Below are positions 1-4,336 of a stretch of 5,885 nt of DNA, piece by piece. The stretch spans positions 1-5,885 of the forward strand of contig CBFHKY010000053.1 of assembly GCA_965656525.1 (NCBI GenBank), in the 5' to 3' direction. The translations under genes and the position numbers were made by a program. Each line of letters begins with the position of its first letter. Position 1 is the stretch's first letter. This DNA is from Pseudomaricurvus sp965656525 (lineage in GTDB: Bacteria; Pseudomonadota; Gammaproteobacteria; Pseudomonadales; Cellvibrionaceae). Below the pieces are notes generated by a model, which was not told the origin of the DNA, ran no database searches, and saw nothing but the letters and a program-made list of their open reading frames with translations.

Positions 1-71
1 CACGCATTCAAAACCTAGGTCGTGCACGCATCGTAGTCGAGTAAACGTTAAAGTATGGTAACTTAAAACAA

Positions 72-97
72 GCGGCAGTGAGGCCACTCACTGCCGC
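72..97 (-). terminator. 11-bp perfect hairpin, possible leftward terminator
   Basis: Bases 72-82 (GCGGCAGTGAG) and 87-97 (CTCACTGCCGC) are exact reverse complements around a 4-base loop, GCCA. Read on the - strand, the stem is followed by TTGTTTTAAG, the composition expected of an intrinsic terminator. Read on the + strand it is followed by CATTATG with no T tract. A leftward terminator is therefore the best simple reading. The hairpin also lies where HipA similarity starts, so it may instead mark a rearrangement or the insertion of a small palindromic element. Confidence 0.4.
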
Positions 98-536
98 CAT
101 TATGCGCAATATTGCTCAGGTTATCGGCATCGAAGGTCAAGACGAGGACATCGCAGAATTTACTCGCAGGTTGGTGTTCAATACCCTAATTGGCAATGCG
201 GATATGCACTTGAAAAATTGGTCTGTAATCTACAAAGACAAGCGCACTGCATCCATTGCACCCGCTTATGACTTTGTCTCAACCATCCCTTATATCCCCG
301 ATGATAGTGCGTCGTTAAAGGTGAGCCGTAGCAAGAAATTCAGCGATTTCACGCTGGATGAGTTATCACACTTAGCGGCTAAAGCCATGTTGCCAGAAAA
401 ATTGGTGTTAGATACTGCCAAGCAAACCGTGGCAGGCTTTCATGAAATTTGGGCGAAAGAAAAAGCGCATTTACCGCTTACCAATTCGATGATTGAAGCA
501 ATCGAAACACACTTACGAAGCATACCGCTACGCTAG
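78..536 (+). pseudogene. HipA-type kinase, C-terminal fragment
   Basis: The 152 codons match the C-terminal part of HipA-family serine/threonine kinases, the toxins of HipBA systems; E. coli HipA phosphorylates glutamyl-tRNA synthetase. Seen directly: the catalytic loop NADMHLKNWS at residues 40-49, with the Asp (D42) and Asn (N47) expected to act in catalysis, and the APAYDFVST motif at 61-69, whose D65 corresponds to the metal-binding Asp. The segment EFTRRLVFNTLIGN before it is typical of the family. Complete HipA proteins have roughly 400-440 residues, so the N-lobe with the nucleotide-binding loop and lysine is missing. The only start is a GTG inside a hairpin, with no clear ribosome binding site. 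The frame stays open upstream only to a TAA at 42-44. No hipB is visible in the window. It is most likely a decayed remnant that cannot act as a kinase. An N-terminal half further left, outside the window, cannot be excluded. Confidence 0.8.
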
Positions 537-760
537 AAAAAACCGATGAGTCATTCGTGCCCTAAATTTACTGTAGGATGTAGGTATCAGTAAAAGAGGG
601 GTTGTATTCCCTGTTTTGGCTTAGTTATGGGAATATAGTCCCATTATTGATTGAGCAGGCGTTAAAGGGATTTTACGCAACAGTCGGGTATCTACGCAGC
701 TGAATTATTCCTAAAAAATATAAGAAATAGAGCCTGGTTTTTTCAATGAAAAAGCGTAAT
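537..760. other. AT-rich gap upstream of the SOS peptide, with dyads
   Basis: No ORF with a credible ribosome binding site lies here on either strand. The gap holds several small dyads. TTTACTG (567-573) pairs with CAGTAAA (588-594). TATTCCC (605-611) pairs with GGGAATA (629-635). ATGGGA (627-632) pairs with TCCCAT (639-644). The last two share bases, so they are mutually exclusive. A leftward promoter at 717-746 would transcribe this stretch, and an A6 run at 537-542 would read as a T tract at its far end. A short untranslated RNA is possible, but nothing conserved was recognised. Confidence 0.35.
717..746 (-). promoter_or_regulatory. Predicted leftward sigma70-like promoter
   Basis: On the - strand TTGAAA (746 to 741, five of six matches to TTGACA) is followed after 18 bp by TATATT (722 to 717, five of six to TATAAT). 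Transcription would start near 710 and run left into the gap before the hipA remnant, where no protein gene lies on that strand. The LexA box at 761-776 is upstream of this promoter and does not overlap it, so LexA need not repress it. In AT-rich DNA such matches also arise by chance. Confidence 0.4.
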
Positions 761-776
761 CTGTATGTATATACAG
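761..776 (+). promoter_or_regulatory. LexA (SOS) operator
   Basis: CTGTATGTATATACAG has the invariant CTG-N10-CAG arms and the alternating AT core of gammaproteobacterial LexA boxes. It differs from the E. coli consensus core CTGTATATATATACAG at one base (G at 767). It ends 5 bases before a GGAGG ribosome binding site and 15 bases before the ATG at 792. Bound LexA would cover the likely -10 region or block the start of the small ORF, and cleavage of LexA after DNA damage would release it. No good -35 hexamer was found for the rightward promoter; TTTTCA at 740-745 is the nearest candidate. Confidence 0.8.
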
Positions 777-781
777 TTTAC

Positions 782-786
782 GGAGG
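782..786 (+). promoter_or_regulatory. Strong Shine-Dalgarno of the small SOS ORF
   Basis: GGAGG lies 5 bases before the ATG at 792-794. It is among the strongest ribosome binding sites in the window and is the main reason to take a 25-codon ORF seriously. Confidence 0.65.
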
Positions 787-791
787 TTCTA

Positions 792-869
792 ATGAAAAGG
801 TTAAGGTATTACCTATTATCTAAACTATTACACAGAGCTTTGGCCGTTCCTAGACTTTATAAAAGCTGA
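792..869 (+). CDS. Small cationic amphipathic peptide, SOS-controlled (25 aa)
   Basis: This short ORF starts with ATG behind GGAGG and sits directly downstream of a LexA box. The peptide begins MKRLRYYLLSKLLHRALAV, has Pro at 20 and ends RLYKS. It contains seven Lys/Arg, one His and no Asp or Glu. On a helical wheel, residues 8-19 separate cleanly: Leu8, Leu9, Leu12, Leu13, Ala16, Leu17 and Val19 on one face, and Ser10, Lys11, His14, Arg15 and Ala18 on the other. Size, charge and SOS control recall TisB, the LexA-controlled membrane peptide of E. coli that dissipates the proton motive force, but there is no evident sequence similarity. A membrane-active toxin is an inference. It could also be the stub of a decayed SOS gene. 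It converges on hepT, with 12 bases between the two stop codons. Confidence 0.5.
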   Translation: MKRLRYYLLSKLLHRALAVPRLYKS

Positions 870-880
870 GTAGCAGTTTT
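862..880 (+). terminator. Weak hairpin with T4 at the end of the small ORF
   Basis: Bases 862-868 (AAAGCTG) pair with 874-880 (CAGTTTT) through seven pairs including one G-U, around the loop AGTAG. The right arm ends in T4. The stem is AT-rich and overlaps the stop codon at 867-869, so termination would be weak. It is noted because it lies between the convergent small ORF and hepT. Confidence 0.25.
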
Positions 881-881
881 C

Positions 882-1298
882 CTATTTCAAAAGGTCGTTA
901 CCTTTTATACTTTTTACAAACTCTTCAAAATCCCTCAAACGATGCTCAACCACATGCTTCACTATATCAAGGTTTAGTGTCTGGTAGTCATGGACTGCCA
1001 CATTGCGAAGTCCGACCATTTTCTGCAGATTTAAAGCAAGTGGGGCTGAGATCAGTTCTGCTTTTTTGAGCAGTTCAAAGCTGTCGCGGCTGCTTTGCGG
1101 AATGCCTGTTTGATGCTGTTTGTTGAGGATGTTAGCTGCATCAATGCTGGCTTCGCAGGCACGCTGTAGATTCAAAACGATCGAATCTTGGCTGGTGTAG
1201 TCTGTGTCGAAGTTGTCTTTTGCTAACGTATAGACGTCTCGAATGCGCTTTAAGCAGCGATCAATGGTCGCTAGCTTATTGAGAATCGAATCGTTCAT
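882..1298 (-). CDS. hepT: HepT-like HEPN toxin (DUF86 family ribonuclease)
   Basis: The 138-residue protein belongs to the HepT/DUF86 branch of the HEPN superfamily, small helical proteins that act as RNases and form the toxin half of MNT-HEPN pairs. The active-site motif RX4HXY is intact as RNVAVHDY, with R98, H103 and Y105. The family segment QRACEASIDAANI lies at 45-57. In characterised pairs the partner MntA adds AMP units to the tyrosine of this motif and silences the toxin; Y105 is the corresponding residue here. The start ATG overlaps the mntA stop codon in a 4-nt ATGA, so translation is probably coupled. Length and motif indicate an active protein. The RNA target cannot be inferred from sequence. 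Confidence 0.9.
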   Translation of the reverse strand: MNDSILNKLATIDRCLKRIRDVYTLAKDNFDTDYTSQDSIVLNLQRACEASIDAANILNKQHQTGIPQSSRDSFELLKKAELISAPLALNLQKMVGLRNVAVHDYQTLNLDIVKHVVEHRLRDFEEFVKSIKGNDLLK

Positions 1299-1672
1299 TT
1301 CAAATACTCCTGCAAAATATCCGCACGCTCTTCGTTTAAGTGCTGATACATGGACATGATCTGCATCTCAAATTTCGTCTGTTCGTTTTCGCTACCAAAC
1401 AGTAGCTTGCCATTCATGATGACTTGGTTTTGTAAAACGGTCGATGCAGTTAATAGATCCACTAAATCGACGTCTTGGCTGAACTCGATGGCGAGGGTTT
1501 GCTCCAAGTCGAAGCGTATTACGGGGTCTAACTTCTTCTCCAGTAGCACGGCTACATCAATATCACTTGAAGGCGTAGCACTGCCATCTGCTTGAGAGCC
1601 AAACAGGTAAATTAACCTTACATCTGGCATCAGGTTTTTGACGGCTTGGATTAGGCTATTTTTATCGAGCAT
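1295..1672 (-). CDS. mntA: MntA-like nucleotidyltransferase antitoxin
   Basis: This is a 125-residue minimal nucleotidyltransferase, the antitoxin of a MntA-HepT pair, which inactivates HepT by AMPylation. The signature GSX10DXD is complete: G25-S26, ten residues, then D37 and D39 within SSDIDVAVLL. A third carboxylate is supplied by the VDLVDL segment at 68-73. I start it at the ATG at 1670-1672 (MLDKNSL), which has AAGG seven bases upstream. The frame is open to an earlier ATG at 1732, but that start would overlap the conserved end of yicC and adds 20 residues unlike the family. It begins 22 nt after the yicC stop on the same strand, and its TGA overlaps the hepT ATG. It probably has no promoter of its own and depends on yicC transcription. 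Confidence 0.9.
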   Translation of the reverse strand: MLDKNSLIQAVKNLMPDVRLIYLFGSQADGSATPSSDIDVAVLLEKKLDPVIRFDLEQTLAIEFSQDVDLVDLLTASTVLQNQVIMNGKLLFGSENEQTKFEMQIMSMYQHLNEERADILQEYLK

Positions 1673-1694
1673 GGCTGCACCTTCACTATTCAGG

Positions 1695-2561
1695 TTATTC
1701 GATATTCTGGATCTGCTCGCGCATTTGTTCAATCAAGACTTTTAGCTCAATCGCCGATTGTGTGGTTTCGGCCACAATGGATTTGGAGGATAAGGTGTTA
1801 GCCTCGCGGTTGAGCTCTTGCATTAAAAAATCCAGTCGGCGACCAATACTGCCTTTTTGTGTCAGGGTGCGGCGCACTTCGGTCACGTGGGTGTCGAGCC
1901 GGTCCAGCTCTTCGTCTACGTCGGTCTTTTGAGCCAAGTAGACCATTTCTTGTTCCAGTCGATCTTGATCCAGTTCGGCTTTTAAGTTTTCGAGCTTTTC
2001 TAATAGGCGTTGGCGTTGGCCATCAAGAATGGAAGGCAGAATGGTGCGCACGTGCTTGATGTGTTCGCTGATGCCGTCCAACCGCTGTTCGATCAGTAGC
2101 TTGAGTTCTTCCCCTTCACGGCTGCGGTGTTCAATGAGGCTTTCGATGGCGTGCTTGAAGGTACTGTTGGCGGCGCCTAAGACCGTGTCACGATCGATGG
2201 CGTTATCGGCCATGATACCGGGCCAGCGGAGCACATCTAAGGGGCTCACGGGGGCTGGGTTTTCCAGTTGTTGGCTGATGTCTTGCAATGCTGCACTGAT
2301 TTGTTTGAGCCGCGTTGGGTTGATGTTTAAAGAGCCATCGGTGCTGTCGTCCAGTTGGTAGGTGAAGGTGACTTCTACTTTGCCACGGGAAAGCTGCTGG
2401 CGCAGTGACTCACGCAGGGTGGGTTCCAGCTCGCGAATCAAATCCGGCAGCCGAAAATGTGGTTCTAGATAGCGGTGGTTAACGCTGCGCACTTCCCAGA
2501 TCAGTGTCCCCCATGGGTGCTTAGCTTCTTGTCGAGCAAAGCCTGTCATACTGTAAGGCAT
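1695..2561 (-). CDS. yicC: YicC family endoribonuclease
   Basis: The 288-residue protein is full length for YicC (287 in E. coli). The N-terminal YicC domain opens with MPYSMTGFARQEA and includes EVRSVNHRYLE at about 23-33. The C-terminal DUF1732 domain carries the conserved GSIGRRLDFLMQELNREAN and ends IELKVLIEQMREQIQNIE, nearly identical to the E. coli end. The middle (about 165-215) is rich in charged and leucine residues and probably helical. E. coli YicC is reported as an endoribonuclease that works with polynucleotide phosphorylase to remove the small RNA RyhB; I infer the same general role. The start is supported by AAGGAG (2574 to 2569), seven bases before ATG. It is divergent from rph, another RNase gene, and is followed at 22 nt by mntA-hepT instead of the gmk often seen in related bacteria. 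Confidence 0.95.
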   Translation of the reverse strand: MPYSMTGFARQEAKHPWGTLIWEVRSVNHRYLEPHFRLPDLIRELEPTLRESLRQQLSRGKVEVTFTYQLDDSTDGSLNINPTRLKQISAALQDISQQLENPAPVSPLDVLRWPGIMADNAIDRDTVLGAANSTFKHAIESLIEHRSREGEELKLLIEQRLDGISEHIKHVRTILPSILDGQRQRLLEKLENLKAELDQDRLEQEMVYLAQKTDVDEELDRLDTHVTEVRRTLTQKGSIGRRLDFLMQELNREANTLSSKSIVAETTQSAIELKVLIEQMREQIQNIE

Positions 2562-2628
2562 GGCGTTTCTCCTTCATTTTATGCAGTCGCGTGTGGCGAA
2601 TTCAGCCGGCTATCGTAACACAGACGGT

Positions 2629-2634
2629 TTTATA
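2629..2634 (-). promoter_or_regulatory. Possible -10 element for yicC
   Basis: TATAAA on the - strand lies about 70 bp upstream of the yicC start. No convincing -35 hexamer was found at 16-18 bp (AGAGGC is at 17 bp), so this is the best available -10 candidate and not a confident promoter. Confidence 0.25.
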
Positions 2635-2698
2635 CGACGCGCTGTTGGCCGGCCTCTCTGCGGCAAAGACCAAGCCGTACTTTAGCAACACCTTTGGG

Positions 2699-2704
2699 TA
2701 TAAT
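2699..2704 (+). promoter_or_regulatory. Perfect -10 hexamer of the rph promoter
   Basis: TATAAT matches consensus exactly and would start transcription near 2711, giving a leader of about 74 nt before the rph ATG at 2785. The -35 position shows no good match, which suggests either dependence on an activator or a promoter driven mainly by its -10. Confidence 0.5.
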
Positions 2705-2715
2705 GAGCGCTTCTG

Positions 2716-2750
2716 GGCGCAATGATCCGATCATTGTGCCGACATTTTTT
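2716..2750 (+). promoter_or_regulatory. Leader hairpin plus U6 before rph: attenuator or operator
   Basis: Bases 2716-2727 (GGCGCAATGATC) and 2729-2740 (GATCATTGTGCC) form 12-base arms around one central base, pairing throughout with a single G-U. As RNA this gives an 11-bp stem with a 3-base CCG loop. Four bases later comes T6 (2745-2750), so the element has the form of an intrinsic terminator a few bases after the predicted transcription start. As DNA it is a symmetrical site with two GATC (Dam) sequences one base apart, which would also suit a dimeric repressor. No alternative antiterminator pairing was identified. Confidence 0.5.
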
Positions 2751-2774
2751 GGCTATTGAGCTTTTTCAACAATT

Positions 2775-2778
2775 GAGG
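2775..2778 (+). promoter_or_regulatory. Shine-Dalgarno that fixes the rph start
   Basis: GAGG sits 6 bases before the ATG at 2785-2787. The in-frame ATG at 2722 lies inside the leader hairpin, has no ribosome binding site and would add 21 residues absent from the family. Confidence 0.75.
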
Positions 2779-2784
2779 TTTTTT

Positions 2785-3504
2785 ATGCAGCGACCCAGCG
2801 GCCGTTCAACCGACAGCTTGCGCGATGTGCGTTTCACCCGTAATTACATTTGTCATGCCGAAGGCTCGGTGTTGGTGGAGTTTGGCAATACCAAGGTGAT
2901 TTGCACCGCCAGCGTGGAAGAAGGTGTACCACCGTTTATGCGTGGCCAAGGTCGCGGCTGGGTAACGGCGGAATATGGCATGCTGCCCCGCTCTACCGGT
3001 TCGCGGATGCGTCGTGAAGCTTCCAGCGGCAAACAAGGTGGTCGCACGGTAGAAATTCAGCGTTTGATTGGTCGTTCATTGCGTGCGGCTATTGATTTGG
3101 ATGCACTGGGCGAAAACACGATTAAAATCGATTGCGATGTGATTCAGGCTGACGGCGGTACACGCACGGCTTCGATTACGGGTGCTTGTGTGGCGCTGGC
3201 AGATGCCATCAGCTTTTTGCGGAACAAAGGCAAGCTGAAAGGTGAGCCGTTGGAGCGCATGATTGCATCGGTATCGGTGGGAATTTATGAAGGTGAGCCG
3301 GTACTGGATTTGGATTACCCAGAAGACTCTTGTGCCGAAACCGACATGAATATCGTGATGGCTGACGATGGCGGTATTATTGAAATTCAGGGCACGGCAG
3401 AAGGTAAACCGTTTACCGAGGCAGAATTCGCGGCCATGTTAGCACTGGCCAAAAAAGGCATTGGCGAGCTGGCCGCAATGCAAAAGGCGGCCTTAGAAGC
3501 CTAA
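2785..3504 (+). CDS. rph: Ribonuclease PH (tRNA 3'-end processing)
   Basis: RNase PH is a phosphorolytic 3'-to-5' exoribonuclease that trims the trailer of tRNA precursors in the cytoplasm as a hexameric ring. From the ATG at 2785 the product has 239 residues, against 238 in E. coli, and aligns from MQRPSGRS through TRNYICHAEGSVLVEFG. Phosphate-binding signatures are present as GKQGGRTVEIQRLIGR (R87) and QADGGTRTASITGACVALAD (T126-R127). The acidic catalytic residues lie in EDSCAETDMN (D181 and D187). The C-terminus QKAALEA matches the family end. The gene is intact, unlike the frameshifted copy in E. coli K-12. It is divergent from yicC, has its own leader hairpin and is followed by a strong hairpin, so it is probably transcribed alone. 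pyrE, the E. coli neighbour, is not downstream here. Confidence 0.97.
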   Translation: MQRPSGRSTDSLRDVRFTRNYICHAEGSVLVEFGNTKVICTASVEEGVPPFMRGQGRGWVTAEYGMLPRSTGSRMRREASSGKQGGRTVEIQRLIGRSLRAAIDLDALGENTIKIDCDVIQADGGTRTASITGACVALADAISFLRNKGKLKGEPLERMIASVSVGIYEGEPVLDLDYPEDSCAETDMNIVMADDGGIIEIQGTAEGKPFTEAEFAAMLALAKKGIGELAAMQKAALEA

Positions 3505-3510
3505 TGGCTT

Positions 3511-3539
3511 GGCCGAACAAACGGGGAGTTTGTTCGGCC
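3511..3539 (+). terminator. 12-bp perfect hairpin after rph
   Basis: Bases 3511-3522 (GGCCGAACAAAC) and 3528-3539 (GTTTGTTCGGCC) are exact reverse complements around a GGGGA loop, six bases after the rph stop codon. The following bases are pyrimidine-rich (TGCCCTGCTCTTCTTT) but lack a clean T run, so it may be an imperfect intrinsic terminator or a protective 3' stem. The opposite strand has no T tract. Confidence 0.65.
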
Positions 3540-3555
3540 TGCCCTGCTCTTCTTT

Positions 3556-3582
3556 ACTGATCGCGGTTCATCGGTGATCAGT
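3556..3582. repeat. Inverted repeat over the stop codon of the exported-protein gene
   Basis: ACTGATC (3556-3562) and GATCAGT (3576-3582) pair exactly around a 13-base spacer. The right arm contains the TGA stop (3580 to 3578) of the - strand gene. Neither strand has a T tract after it, so a terminator role is unsure. Confidence 0.35.
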
Positions 3583-4255
3583 TAATAATCTCTTCGATGT
3601 CTTTCACCGATTGCTGCAGTTCGATGTCGGTCTGCGTATTAAAAACGGATTTATCGGCTGTGATCGTCAGAGTTTTGATTTGGCCGCCCAGCGCGAACAG
3701 TTTATATTTTGGCGCGCCATCGGTGACGATCGTGAACGTGTAGGTTTGGCCCGGTTGCAGTGTGCTTTTCATCGGTGTAATCGAAAGAATGTCGTACTCA
3801 TTATCGTGATCATCACTGACACTGAACAGGTTCTTATTGCTGATGTCAGCTTTTATGGGGGACTGGCTCACTTCAGACACCGTAACTTTGAAATCGATTT
3901 CTGTGCGGCTGTCGATACGAGAATTGTTGCTGTTGGGGATGGGGCTCTTTTTGGTGTTAATCACCACTTCGCCAAGGGCAAAGTTCAGGTTGCTTTCGCT
4001 GTATACCTGATGGCTGGCAACACGTTTGTTTTGGATGAACGCCCAGCTGCCATCGTCTTTCAAGCGCACGCGTGAACCGGATTCGCTGGTGGCAAAGCGA
4101 TCTTCGTTTTTGTATTCCCAAGAACCGTTGTCTTTGAGCAAAATTTCGCGGCCATCATCACCCACGGCACTTTGGTCGGCAAGTGTTGATAGCGGGAGCG
4201 TACTAGCAAGCGCAGTGCAGGCAATAAGTGAAGCTTTTGTGATCTTAGATAACAC
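3578..4255 (-). CDS. Exported protein with two GSW repeats, DUF3157-like
   Basis: This is a 225-residue secreted protein of unknown function. I take the GTG at 4255-4253 as start because AAGGA lies eight bases before it; the frame is also open to a TTG at 4282 with no clear ribosome site. A signal peptide is evident: K4 and K7, hydrophobic 8-25, and probable cleavage after STLA (A26). LIAC at 10-13 resembles a lipobox, but it comes before most of the hydrophobic stretch, so a lipoprotein is less likely. The mature part opens with two copies 25 residues apart of a 12-residue motif, GREILLKDNGSW (35-46) and GSRVRLKDDGSW (60-71), resembling the DUF3157-type 'DGR...L.DD.TW' segment. The remainder (about 80-215) looks beta-rich, with alternating polar and hydrophobic residues. 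It is downstream of rep on the same strand, 81 nt from its stop, and convergent with rph. Periplasmic location is inferred; the function is unknown. Confidence 0.65.
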   Translation of the reverse strand: MLSKITKASLIACTALASTLPLSTLADQSAVGDDGREILLKDNGSWEYKNEDRFATSESGSRVRLKDDGSWAFIQNKRVASHQVYSESNLNFALGEVVINTKKSPIPNSNNSRIDSRTEIDFKVTVSEVSQSPIKADISNKNLFSVSDDHDNEYDILSITPMKSTLQPGQTYTFTIVTDGAPKYKLFALGGQIKTLTITADKSVFNTQTDIELQQSVKDIEEIIN

Positions 4256-4336
4256 GGCAGATGTCCTTAGGTTTTGAATCAAAGAGCTTCATACTAGGCG
4301 AAGTTGAGGGTGAGTGGAAGCTGGCCTCTCGCTCGA

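Noticed and set aside
3..44. Thirteen-codon open stretch ending in TAA at 42-44, reading RIQNLGRARIVVE
   Set aside because: It could be the tail of a + strand gene entering from the left, but it is too short to recognise or to support as a feature.
72..97. Integron attC site or CRISPR repeat
   Set aside because: There is a single perfect simple hairpin with no unpaired bases, no core-site consensus, no second copy and no spacer array.
746..823. Second 25-codon ORF (starting MKKRNLYVYTVYGG) overlapping the LexA box and the small SOS ORF in another frame
   Set aside because: It has no Shine-Dalgarno sequence, its codons run through the operator, and the ORF at 792 has a much better start site.
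1673..1732. N-terminal extension of MntA to an upstream ATG at 1732
   Set aside because: It would overlap the conserved yicC C-terminus and adds 20 residues unlike the family; the ATG at 1672 has a good ribosome site.
1859..2361. Open frames on the + strand opposite yicC, and similar ones opposite rph, rep and the exported-protein gene
   Set aside because: They are antisense shadows of well-supported genes, with low-complexity translations and no family features.
2722..2784. N-terminal extension of RNase PH from the ATG at 2722
   Set aside because: The ATG lies within the leader hairpin without a ribosome site, and the extra 21 residues are absent from E. coli RNase PH, which aligns from 2785.
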